Source: CAINVV01 sp037137375
GTDB lineage: Bacteria > Bacteroidota > Bacteroidia > Bacteroidales > Prolixibacteraceae
DNA: 64,000 nt
Direction: 5' to 3'
Assembly (NCBI GenBank): GCA_037137375.1
Contig: JBAXKJ010000023.1
Span: 39,073-103,072, forward strand
Position 1 is the stretch's first letter. Each line of letters opens with the position of its first letter. A program made the position numbers and the translations under genes. The notes beneath the pieces are model-generated. The model was not told the origin of the DNA. It ran no database searches and was given only the letters and a program-made list of their open reading frames with translations. Below are positions 16,955 to 24,724 of the stretch, piece after piece.

Positions 16955-18223
16955 ATGCAAGAGATTAACAGTTCAGAATTCGAAAAAGAAGTTTTACAAG
17001 GTGGAAAAGTTATTTTGGATTTTTACTCCACGGAATGTCCTCCCTGCGAGGCAGTTGCTCCAAAATTTGAATCCCTGGCTGGAATGTATGGCCATGAAAT
17101 TAAATTCATTAAGATTTTTCGCCAACAAAACAGGGAGCTGGCTGACAAATTAGGGGTAAAATCTTCCCCAACATTGCTATTCTTTGACAATGGCAAAGAG
17201 GTAGCCGGGAAATTAGCCGGAGGAATCAAGAAAAGTGAGATCATTTATCACCTGAATTCCATGTTGCCTGAATCCACTGTGAATGAAATTAAGGCGAAGA
17301 TTAAACCGCAGACCTCAGAATATGATGTCATCATTCTGGGGGGTGGCCCCGGGGGACTAACTGCAGGATTGTACCTGTGCCAGGCCAAGATCAACACTGT
17401 TTTGGTGGATATTTCTCTGCCAGGAGGTCATGTTTCTACCACCCATGAAGTATCCAACTATCCTGGATTTATTGATCCACAGGCCGGTTATATGCTATCG
17501 CACAACATGTCCGAACAGACAAAAATGTGTGGCACCGTATTCAAAGTTGCGGTAGATGTCACAAGAGTTGATCTGGTAAAAAAGGAGGTTGTTATCGATG
17601 AATTTGAAACCATCCGTGCCAAAAGAATCATCATAGCCACCGGAACGACACCCAATTTGACCGGCGCCAAGGGAGAAAGAGAATTGAAAGGCAAGGGTAT
17701 TTCCTACTGTGCCACCTGTGATGCCAAATATTTTGTAGACAAGGAAGTGATTGTTATCGGCGGTGGAAACTCTGCCGTTGAAGAGAGTGATTTTATCGCG
17801 AAATTTGCTTCGAAAGTGACAGTCATTCATCAATTTGCAGCCTTTACAGCAAATAAAACAGCTCAGGAAAAATTACTGGCCAATCCAAAGATCCATCCGG
17901 TATTTATGCATGAGCCCCGTTCGTTTAAAAAAGAAAATGATCAGATGTTTGTTGAAGTGGAAGACTTGAATACCAAAGAGATCAAGACTTTAAAGGCAGA
18001 CGGTGTATTCATTTTCATCGGAATGAAGCCTAATCTCGGACTTTTTACCGAAAAACTGGAACTTGATCAATGGGGATACATCAAGACCGATGATGAAATG
18101 AGAACTTCCATTCCGGGAGTCTACGCCGTAGGTGATGTAATTAGCAAAAAATACAGACAGATTACCACAGCCGTTGCTGACGGAACCATCGCCGCCATTT
18201 CAATCGCCAAAGATCTTGACTGA
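16955..18223 (+). CDS. Thioredoxin-thioredoxin reductase fusion
   Basis: 422-aa fusion of two redox modules. Residues 1-105 form a thioredoxin domain with an unusual CPPC active site (C28, C31) where CGPC is normal. Residues 122-422 form an FAD/NADPH thioredoxin reductase with VIILGGGPGGLTAGLYL, the redox pair CATC (C252, C255), the NADPH motif VIGGGNSAVEE and the C-terminal FAD motif VYAVGDV. ATG 16955 follows the maturase stop by 4 bp; the open frame extends upstream in-frame but would overlap that gene. It should supply electrons to disulfides or thiolated products of this operon. Unlike standard reductases, its own thioredoxin is attached at the N terminus. A terminator follows at 18286. 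Confidence 0.92.
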   Translation: MQEINSSEFEKEVLQGGKVILDFYSTECPPCEAVAPKFESLAGMYGHEIKFIKIFRQQNRELADKLGVKSSPTLLFFDNGKEVAGKLAGGIKKSEIIYHLNSMLPESTVNEIKAKIKPQTSEYDVIILGGGPGGLTAGLYLCQAKINTVLVDISLPGGHVSTTHEVSNYPGFIDPQAGYMLSHNMSEQTKMCGTVFKVAVDVTRVDLVKKEVVIDEFETIRAKRIIIATGTTPNLTGAKGERELKGKGISYCATCDAKYFVDKEVIVIGGGNSAVEESDFIAKFASKVTVIHQFAAFTANKTAQEKLLANPKIHPVFMHEPRSFKKENDQMFVEVEDLNTKEIKTLKADGVFIFIGMKPNLGLFTEKLELDQWGYIKTDDEMRTSIPGVYAVGDVISKKYRQITTAVADGTIAAISIAKDLD

Positions 18224-18285
18224 AAATTGTTCTGAGTTCTGGTTGCAAAATAATTCAGACTGAGATCTGATTGAAAATTGATTTT

Positions 18286-18323
18286 GAGGCTGTCTTGGAT
18301 AATAATGGCAGCCTTCTTTTTTT
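18286..18323 (+). terminator. Intrinsic terminator of the ArsM-like/RiPP operon
   Basis: GAGGCTG (18286-18292) pairs with CAGCCTTC (18309-18316), with one wobble pair, and a run of seven T follows. This ends the four-gene operon that begins at the promoter near 14721. Confidence 0.7.
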
Positions 18324-18407
18324 GCTCATTTATGCAGACCTGACCTAACCCTGGGAAAATAAAAATGTATCGGTGAAACATGTAAAGAAAATATTGGCAA
18401 ATACGAG

Positions 18408-18415
18408 TATTTTTG
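18408..18415 (+). promoter_or_regulatory. -7 box of the class V aminotransferase gene
   Basis: TATTTTTG matches TAnnTTTG and lies 25 nt before the ATG at 18441. The tandem operator is not present here, so this gene may be regulated separately from its neighbours. Confidence 0.55.
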
Positions 18416-18440
18416 CAAACGTCATATTGACCGATTAGTT

Positions 18441-19904
18441 ATGGAAGACTATTTCAAAAAATTCAGGGATAACATTATTGGTATTGATCAGACATTTACC
18501 TCTCCTTTTGGTGAACAGAAGATCATTTACGGCGACTGGATTGCCAGTGGACGTCTATACAAACCCATTGAAGATGCTTTGACGAATCAATTCGGGCCGT
18601 TTGTGGGGAATACTCATACTGATGCAAGCGAAACCGGAACCTTGATGACCAAGTCTTACCATCACGCCCAGCATATTATCAAGCAGCATGTTAACGCCGG
18701 CCCGAATGATGTCATAATTAATGCCGGCTCAGGCATGACGACTGTCATAAATAAGTTACAGAGAATACTGGGATTCAGATCAACGGCAAGAATCCTCAAC
18801 CGCGAAAACATTACTCAGGAGGAACGTCCAGTCGTTTTCATCACACATATGGAACACCATTCCAACCACACCTCCTGGCTTGAAACCATCGCCGATGTCG
18901 TTCAATTAATGCCTGATAAAGATCTGTTGGTTGATACAGGACAATTACAGAGGGAACTAGAAAAATACAAGGACCGGAAAATGAAGATCGGTTCTTTCAC
19001 TGCCTGTTCTAATGTGACCGGGATCTCAACACCTTACCATGAAATGGCCAGAATCATGCACGAAAATGGAGGGGTTTGCTTCGTTGATTTTGCCGCCTCG
19101 GCACCCTACTTGCCAATAGACATGCATCCTGCAGACCCGATGGAAGCACTCGATGCCATCTTCTTCTCCCCACATAAATTCCTTGGAGGACCTGGCAGTT
19201 CAGGCATCATGGTTTTTAATTCGGCCCTATATACCTGTAAAGTACCTGATAATCCAGGCGGAGGCACCGTCGACTGGACCAATCCTTGGGGAGAGTTCAA
19301 ATATGTGGACGATATTGAAGCCCGCGAAGATGGGGGAACCCCGGGATTCCTTCAGACAATTAAAGCAGCTCTAAGCATAAAGCTGAAAGAGCAGATGGGG
19401 GTGGAACGAATGAGGATACGCGAAGAAGAGCTGGTTCGGGTCGTTTTTGAGGAACTTCCAAAGATTCCACGACTTCATATCCTTGCTGACAATATCCACC
19501 ATAGACTCGGAATCATCTCATTTTATTTGGAAGAGGTACATTTCAATCTGGTCGTTAAATTATTGAATGACCGGTTTGGGATACAAGTCCGGGGCGGATG
19601 CGCCTGTGCCGGTACTTATGGACATTTTCTGCTTGATGTTTCATACGACCAATCCAAACACATTACGGATCTAATCAATTTTGGGGATCTATCCCAAAAA
19701 CCCGGATGGATCAGACTCTCTTTGCATCCGACCATGACCAATGACGAACTTTATTATATTCTGGATGCAATAAAACAAATCCAGACCCACCATTCAGAAT
19801 GGGCCGTTGATTACATTTACTTGAACAAGACCAATGAATTCAGACATTCCAGCGAGGTCGAAGACAAGACTATATACGTAAAACCCTGGTTCGAGCTGAA
19901 TTGA
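18441..19904 (+). CDS. Class V PLP-dependent aminotransferase / cysteine-desulfurase-like enzyme
   Basis: 487-aa cytoplasmic fold-type I PLP enzyme. The cofactor lysine is K246 in FFSPHKFLGGPGSSG. THMEHHSNHTSW carries the ring-stacking histidine, CSNVTGIS the substrate pocket, and CFVDFAASAP the PLP-binding aspartate. The motif VRGGCACAGTYGH (C387, C389) sits where group II cysteine desulfurases and selenocysteine lyases carry their catalytic cysteine, so sulfur or selenium transfer is possible. It is longer than SufS (about 405 aa) and diverges from it, so I do not assign a substrate. Its place between the thioredoxin fusion and the thioredoxin lipoprotein fits thiol or arsenic chemistry. 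Confidence 0.85.
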   Translation: MEDYFKKFRDNIIGIDQTFTSPFGEQKIIYGDWIASGRLYKPIEDALTNQFGPFVGNTHTDASETGTLMTKSYHHAQHIIKQHVNAGPNDVIINAGSGMTTVINKLQRILGFRSTARILNRENITQEERPVVFITHMEHHSNHTSWLETIADVVQLMPDKDLLVDTGQLQRELEKYKDRKMKIGSFTACSNVTGISTPYHEMARIMHENGGVCFVDFAASAPYLPIDMHPADPMEALDAIFFSPHKFLGGPGSSGIMVFNSALYTCKVPDNPGGGTVDWTNPWGEFKYVDDIEAREDGGTPGFLQTIKAALSIKLKEQMGVERMRIREEELVRVVFEELPKIPRLHILADNIHHRLGIISFYLEEVHFNLVVKLLNDRFGIQVRGGCACAGTYGHFLLDVSYDQSKHITDLINFGDLSQKPGWIRLSLHPTMTNDELYYILDAIKQIQTHHSEWAVDYIYLNKTNEFRHSSEVEDKTIYVKPWFELN

Positions 19905-19921
19905 GCGAACTATAAGGAATC

Positions 19922-20383
19922 CTATTTCACAAACAAAACCTCGTTGATTGCCTTTTCCAGCGTTTCCCTGGGTATTGAACCTACTGTCGATCTTGGCTGA
20001 CCCTTAACCGGAACAAACAGAAGTGTAGGCAAACTCTGGATTCCCATAGCTTGGGCTAATCGAGGCTCTTTGTCCGTATCTACTTTATAAACAAGGATCT
20101 TTCCTTCGTATTTCTTAGCAACTTCCTCCACCAAAGGAGACAAAACCCTGCATGGTCCACACCAGGTTGCATAAAAATCAATAATGACAGGCAAATTACC
20201 TTCAAATTTCCAGGTCTTACTGGTTTCATAATTAAAAACTTTCTCCTTAAAAATATTGTCTGTCATTTCAATTACCTTGTCCGAAGAAATTGAATTAACT
20301 GCGGTCTTCGGCGAATTGCCGGCATGACAGTTACTGAGGATCAGCAGCAATCCTAAAGCAAAAGGCACTATGAATTTTTTCAT
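19922..20383 (-). CDS. Thioredoxin-fold lipoprotein
   Basis: 153-aa exported thioredoxin. The signal peptide ends in a lipobox-like ILSNC (C19), so the protein is probably anchored in the envelope. The thioredoxin domain (residues 45-150) has FYATWCGPCRVLSPLV with the standard WCGPC site and the cis-proline in SLPTLLF. It converges on the aminotransferase gene, with 17 bp between the stops. It is driven from the second copy of the tandem operator: -7 box TATTTTTG at 20427-20434, 14 nt beyond the operator, which is the same spacing as at the ArsM-like promoter. This links it to the same regulon. Confidence 0.9.
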   Translation of the reverse strand: MKKFIVPFALGLLLILSNCHAGNSPKTAVNSISSDKVIEMTDNIFKEKVFNYETSKTWKFEGNLPVIIDFYATWCGPCRVLSPLVEEVAKKYEGKILVYKVDTDKEPRLAQAMGIQSLPTLLFVPVKGQPRSTVGSIPRETLEKAINEVLFVK

Positions 20384-20426
20384 TGATGCTAAAATTTAGA
20401 ATTTCAATAATAAAACTTTTGAAAGA

Positions 20427-20434
20427 CAAAAATA
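20427..20434 (-). promoter_or_regulatory. -7 box of the thioredoxin lipoprotein gene
   Basis: Minus-strand TATTTTTG, exactly TAnnTTTG, begins 14 nt after the tandem operator unit that ends at 20449. This spacing is identical to that at the ArsM-like promoter. Confidence 0.65.
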
Positions 20435-20448
20435 AATAAAAAATCAAA

Positions 20449-20488
20449 TAAATCGTAATAATATCACTTAAATCGCATTAATATCACT
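20449..20488 (-). promoter_or_regulatory. Tandem 20-bp operator, copy 2
   Basis: Two head-to-tail units read on the minus strand: AGTGATATTAATGCGATTTA (20488-20469) and AGTGATATTATTACGATTTA (20468-20449). The first is identical to unit 2 of copy 1 at 14687-14706. They lie between divergent genes and can control both the thioredoxin (minus) and the methyltransferase (plus). Confidence 0.8.
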
Positions 20489-20497
20489 AATTAATAC

Positions 20498-20505
20498 TAA
20501 TTTTG
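20498..20505 (+). promoter_or_regulatory. -7 box of the second methyltransferase gene
   Basis: TAATTTTG matches TAnnTTTG and lies 9 nt downstream of the tandem operator and 22 nt before the ATG at 20528. The operator therefore covers the -33 region of this promoter as well. Confidence 0.6.
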
Positions 20506-20527
20506 CCATGAAAAATAATTCAGACAC

Positions 20528-21139
20528 ATGAGCAATTTCGACAATAAAGCCCGAACCTGGGATGAGAACCCGGTTCACCTGGAGCGTTCACAGGCGATCG
20601 CCAGGAAAATGGAAGAAATTATTCCGTTAAAAATCAACATGAATGCCCTGGAATTGGGCGCAGGAACAGGTATCCTCAGCTTTCTCCTCGCAGATAAACT
20701 AAATCACATTACCATGATGGATAGTTCCTCCGAAATGGTAAAAGTAACGGAAGAGAAAATCCACAACCGACAGATTTCCAACTTGTCTGCCATATATTGT
20801 GATCTGGAAAAAGAGACGCCGGATGGATTATTCGATCTTACTTTCAACCAGATGGTGCTTCACCACATCGAAAATATTGAATCCATTTTCGGCAAATTTT
20901 ACCAACTTCTTCAAGATGGCGGATTTTTGGCTATTGCAGATCTCTACCTCGAAGACGGATCCTTCCATGGCGAAGGTTTCAATGGACACCTGGGATTTGA
21001 TCCGGCCGAACTCACAAAAAAGCTGACCAAAGCAGGATTTAAAGATGTTAAGTTTGAACAGTGCTACGTCGTAAAAAGAGTAATTTCTGAAGAGGAAACC
21101 AGGTCATATCCTGTTTTTTTGCTAACTGCAACAAAATAG
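20528..21139 (+). CDS. Class I SAM-dependent methyltransferase
   Basis: 203-aa methyltransferase with the SAM-binding motif ALELGAGTGILSFLLA (39-54), the acidic MMDSSSEMV, and the post-motifs DLTFNQMVLHHI and LLQDGGFLAIADLY. It begins with ARTWDENPVHLERS, a start seen in small uncharacterised methyltransferases of the UbiE/COQ5-like group. The substrate is unknown. It shares the tandem operator with the ArsM-like operon, so it probably acts in the same pathway, for example on a methylated or thiol intermediate. It is only distantly similar to the ArsM-like enzyme and lacks that enzyme's cysteine pattern. Confidence 0.88.
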   Translation: MSNFDNKARTWDENPVHLERSQAIARKMEEIIPLKINMNALELGAGTGILSFLLADKLNHITMMDSSSEMVKVTEEKIHNRQISNLSAIYCDLEKETPDGLFDLTFNQMVLHHIENIESIFGKFYQLLQDGGFLAIADLYLEDGSFHGEGFNGHLGFDPAELTKKLTKAGFKDVKFEQCYVVKRVISEEETRSYPVFLLTATK

Positions 21140-21298
21140 TCGGACACTCTGATTGAACAAATATCAGATTCAAGGTATGAGAACCTAAATCGAATCGTTT
21201 CAACGAAATCCGCAGCCTGACAGTCTGGACCGATCGAAAAGTATGCTGCCAGCAAAAACTAAAAGCAGATAATCTTCTGAGCTACACCATTCATTGAG

Positions 21299-22645
21299 CT
21301 ATTTCTCAAAATACCTCGAAGCGAACCTGATAAAAGTCGGCCAGTTCGGAGCCGGAGTATGTCCGCCACTGTGTTGCCGAAAAGTCAGGTCGCCATCCAT
21401 CAGAGGAGTCTCGACAGCAGGTAACACATTAGTTCCAAGGTCTTTCTTACCAAGAAGCCGATAAACCGGTCCGGCTCCAACTGCGGCCATAAACATTCCC
21501 CTCACATCGACCCAGGCATCCCCTTTGTCGCCACTGCTGATGAAAACCGGTCGCGGTGCACACATCGCAATCAGCTCATGCGAATCAACCGGGAGATTAT
21601 TGGGTGTTAGTGGTCCGGCGTACTTGATGAAATTGCCAGCCATCCAGTGGTACTCACCCGAAGAGGCAACATTTTCGACCAGTTCCCCTGCATTCCTGCG
21701 ATGCAATTTGGCGCCACCTTCGCCGGAGGAACTGACAAATGCAATGGCAAAACGACTGTCATAAGCCATGGTCACCAATGCCGCCTTACCATACCTGGAA
21801 TGTCCTTCAATACCAATTTTTTTAGCATTAACGGCTTTGTCCGTTTCAAAATAATCCAGCGCCCTGCTCGCACCCCAAGCCCAGGCCCGCAAGGATCCCC
21901 AATCATCCGGCTTGCGGTTCTGTCCCTTATTCATCAATCCAATAATACCTTGCGTCAGTCCGGCGCCATTATCGGCCTGGATACTTGCCGGAGAAAGAAT
22001 GGCATAACCCCAGCCCTTTGCTACCATCTGCTCTTGCCAACCAGGTTCATTAGTCTTATTGGGAGCCGCAGGCATTCTGAATCCCGGAGGAAACATGAAT
22101 CCAAATTCCATGATTACGGGTACTGGGCCCTTTGCGTCTAAAGGAGTCGACAAATTAAGCTTAATATCTACCGGGATAGCAGGAAAGGCAAAATTGTCGA
22201 CATGACCTACCAATGTCTTGGTGATCACTTTGAATTTCCCAATCGAATCAATTTTGGTCGCAGTTAACTCCCACTTCACAGCAGGAGTCCTTGCTGGCAC
22301 GCGCCCATACACTTCCCGGTCAAAGTCTTCGACAATTTCTGGTCGACGCTTTTTCCACCAGTTTTTAGCAGAAGTAACCTTCTTCCCGTCTTTCAGAAGT
22401 AGCGGATCAGGCAAATTGGGGTAGGGATTGGCCTTCGCCTCATCATAATTTGCCGCATTGGCAGCCTTTGGATCACTCCCGTTTGCCCCTTGCCGGATGG
22501 ATTTAATTCCCAGTTGCTGCAACATATTCTGGTAATCAACTGCAGTGATTTTATTGATACTGTCCCTCGCCCTGGTGGAAAATTGCGCCTGAACACCTGG
22601 ATTAAGAATCATTATAGCAAAGAAAATGCCAATAATCTTTTTCAT
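21299..22645 (-). CDS. Carbohydrate esterase family 15, glucuronoyl methylesterase
   Basis: 448-aa secreted alpha/beta hydrolase (signal peptide ending GVQAQ). The nucleophile motif is GHSRYGKAAL (S283), the bacterial CE15 form of the family signature. The conserved basic region RAWAWGASRALDYFETD precedes it, and RQHSGGHTPAPNWP near the C terminus supplies the catalytic histidine. CE15 enzymes cut ester bonds between lignin alcohols and 4-O-methylglucuronate side chains of xylan. It is the last gene of an operon with a DUF2264 (GH154) enzyme and a GH10 xylanase, which strongly supports a role in glucuronoxylan breakdown. Confidence 0.93.
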   Translation of the reverse strand: MKKIIGIFFAIMILNPGVQAQFSTRARDSINKITAVDYQNMLQQLGIKSIRQGANGSDPKAANAANYDEAKANPYPNLPDPLLLKDGKKVTSAKNWWKKRRPEIVEDFDREVYGRVPARTPAVKWELTATKIDSIGKFKVITKTLVGHVDNFAFPAIPVDIKLNLSTPLDAKGPVPVIMEFGFMFPPGFRMPAAPNKTNEPGWQEQMVAKGWGYAILSPASIQADNGAGLTQGIIGLMNKGQNRKPDDWGSLRAWAWGASRALDYFETDKAVNAKKIGIEGHSRYGKAALVTMAYDSRFAIAFVSSSGEGGAKLHRRNAGELVENVASSGEYHWMAGNFIKYAGPLTPNNLPVDSHELIAMCAPRPVFISSGDKGDAWVDVRGMFMAAVGAGPVYRLLGKKDLGTNVLPAVETPLMDGDLTFRQHSGGHTPAPNWPTFIRFASRYFEK

Positions 22646-22667
22646 GGTTATGGGTTAAAAATGTAAA

Positions 22668-24719
22668 TTAACAACTTCGTTTCCCGTCAATATCTCTGAA
22701 ATCAACCTCATATACTTCATTGTTAAACAGCGTTATCGAGGCTCCCAAGGCAGAAAAGGCTGGAGTAATTTCCCTGATTTGTATTTCCTTCACCGGATTC
22801 AGTTCCTCTTCCGTCCATTCACTGTCGTCCGTTTTATGTAACAACGCTGTAATCATCAGTTCCATGGCCGGATTTTTAGCCATCCTTTTCTTGTAAGCAT
22901 AGATCACCGTACTCTCATCTGCTTCGGCATTGCAATCATGATGAACAAGGCTTTCCAGGAGATCCCAGCCTGAATAGGTGATGAGTGCCACCCTCCTGCC
23001 GGAAATAGAAGCAGTGATGACTTTCCTGGCACCCTCTTCAAATTGGCAAACTATGGCCTTTTCGCCGGCGATATGAGGTAATCCGAAGTGCCCCAGCGTC
23101 AGCTCATGCTCGAAGGCCATCCGGGTACGGTCTATACGGATAACTCCTCCAGGAATGGTGATTTCCGCCAGATCAATAATATAACCAACGCCATTATTGG
23201 GCGGTTTCCGCATGATGGCCTGCCTGTAGAGCACCTCTTTGCGCGCACCATTGTACAACATGCTTTGCGAAGTGGTATAGGTTTTGTTCTTGTCTGAGTC
23301 GTTGGTAACTGCCTGCCCGGTGAGGTAAAAATTCACATCATCCCCCCGAAGATCGCGTGGATCCTGACTGCGGAAACTATATTCCATGGAAGTTCCACCT
23401 TGCGGATCGTGATCCTCCCAAGGGAAATGGGTATTGTAGACAAGTTTGGAATAGTTTGGATCGTCATAATAAACCTTACCAGGAATGATCTCCGAAGTAC
23501 CGGTTTTGCCATGGTTGACAAGCAGTAAACCCGGATTTTCAAGCAGAACCTTGTTTGAGGCAGAGCCAAGATGCACCCACATTCCATCATTTTCAACGGA
23601 CGTCCAGAAAGGCGAATTCTCAGGCAAAGCCAAACAGATAAAAGGCAAAAACATCAGGAAAGGACTGGCGGCACAGCTGTAATTCTGCACCATATATTCC
23701 TTCGGTCCATAAAATCCCAGACTGGGAATCTCGTTGTGAAAAAATTCTTCCCTGGTAACAAATTGCAGCAACGAGCCGGAGCACAATCTTCGCGCCCAAC
23801 CGGCATCCAGCGAATTTTCTTCCCGGAGCATAAAGGCTACCGGGAAGGCCCCGGAGACCCATGTGCGGTAACATATACTCCTGGACCACATGTTAATATA
23901 TCCGTCACGTGCAAAGAAGCTGGCAACAGATTCCATCAGTTTAACGGCAGAGGTTTCAATAATTTCGGCGATCTCAGGATAATATTCGTCCCCGAAGGTC
24001 CGGTTCCAGATGGTGGTATAAACAATGAAAAGGCTGATAGAATAATAGTTATAAGTCTGCTCGAGGTACCAGCCATCGCCCGAATGATACGATACCACCC
24101 AAAGCAGGTGGCTTTTTAGTAGCTCATCATCAATAGCATATCCATTCTTCTTCAGGAACGAGAGCGCCATGATGTTGAAAATCCTCCAGTTATTCTGTGT
24201 GGTTCTGTGATGCGCCCATTTCGAAATAGTCACCACCATTTCCTTCTTTTGCTGCTCACTAAAACAGGGCCAGATGGTATCTGGCAGAAGTAGAAGAGTC
24301 TTGAACAATCCACCGAACTCACAGGTAAACTGATAGTTGGAGTCTGGCAGATCTTCAGGCAATGGCAACGAATTGGCATGACCCGGTGTAAAGGTGCGAT
24401 AGAATTGAAGGCAATAATAGTCCCTGAGATGAATACCTCTGATGGTGGTTTCCGGATCGATATGAATCAGCGGACCGGCAAGTGTAAACGTCCTTTCGAG
24501 CGCCTCAAATTCAGCGGAACGATAACGCCAATCAGGAGAACCAGGCTGCGGATAGGTCTTTCCGGGTACGGCAGGGAAAACCATCGGCGATTCTATGGAA
24601 CTAACATGACTAAAAGCCCTGTCCAACAAATATTTGGCAAGTTCGATATAATGTGCCCTGGACATTCCCGTCATGGGACTCAGGGTATAATCAGGGTTCT
24701 TTACTTTGAATGCACTCAT
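22668..24719 (-). CDS. DUF2264 (GH154, beta-glucuronidase-like) enzyme
   Basis: 683-aa protein of the DUF2264 family, parts of which are classified as GH154 beta-glucuronidases. I placed the start at ATG 24719, which leaves 5 bp after the xylanase stop. The N-terminal alpha/alpha barrel contains SRAHYIELAKYLLDRAF, YRSAEFEALERTFTLAGPLI, NNWRIFNIMALSFL and GDGWYLEQTYNYYSISLF. A beta-rich C-terminal part follows. No signal peptide is seen, so it may act in the cytoplasm on imported oligosaccharides. Its neighbours are a GH10 xylanase and a CE15 esterase, which suggests removal of glucuronyl groups from xylan fragments; the exact linkage is not certain. Confidence 0.82.
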   Translation of the reverse strand: MSAFKVKNPDYTLSPMTGMSRAHYIELAKYLLDRAFSHVSSIESPMVFPAVPGKTYPQPGSPDWRYRSAEFEALERTFTLAGPLIHIDPETTIRGIHLRDYYCLQFYRTFTPGHANSLPLPEDLPDSNYQFTCEFGGLFKTLLLLPDTIWPCFSEQQKKEMVVTISKWAHHRTTQNNWRIFNIMALSFLKKNGYAIDDELLKSHLLWVVSYHSGDGWYLEQTYNYYSISLFIVYTTIWNRTFGDEYYPEIAEIIETSAVKLMESVASFFARDGYINMWSRSICYRTWVSGAFPVAFMLREENSLDAGWARRLCSGSLLQFVTREEFFHNEIPSLGFYGPKEYMVQNYSCAASPFLMFLPFICLALPENSPFWTSVENDGMWVHLGSASNKVLLENPGLLLVNHGKTGTSEIIPGKVYYDDPNYSKLVYNTHFPWEDHDPQGGTSMEYSFRSQDPRDLRGDDVNFYLTGQAVTNDSDKNKTYTTSQSMLYNGARKEVLYRQAIMRKPPNNGVGYIIDLAEITIPGGVIRIDRTRMAFEHELTLGHFGLPHIAGEKAIVCQFEEGARKVITASISGRRVALITYSGWDLLESLVHHDCNAEADESTVIYAYKKRMAKNPAMELMITALLHKTDDSEWTEEELNPVKEIQIREITPAFSALGASITLFNNEVYEVDFRDIDGKRSC

Positions 24720-24724
24720 ATTAT

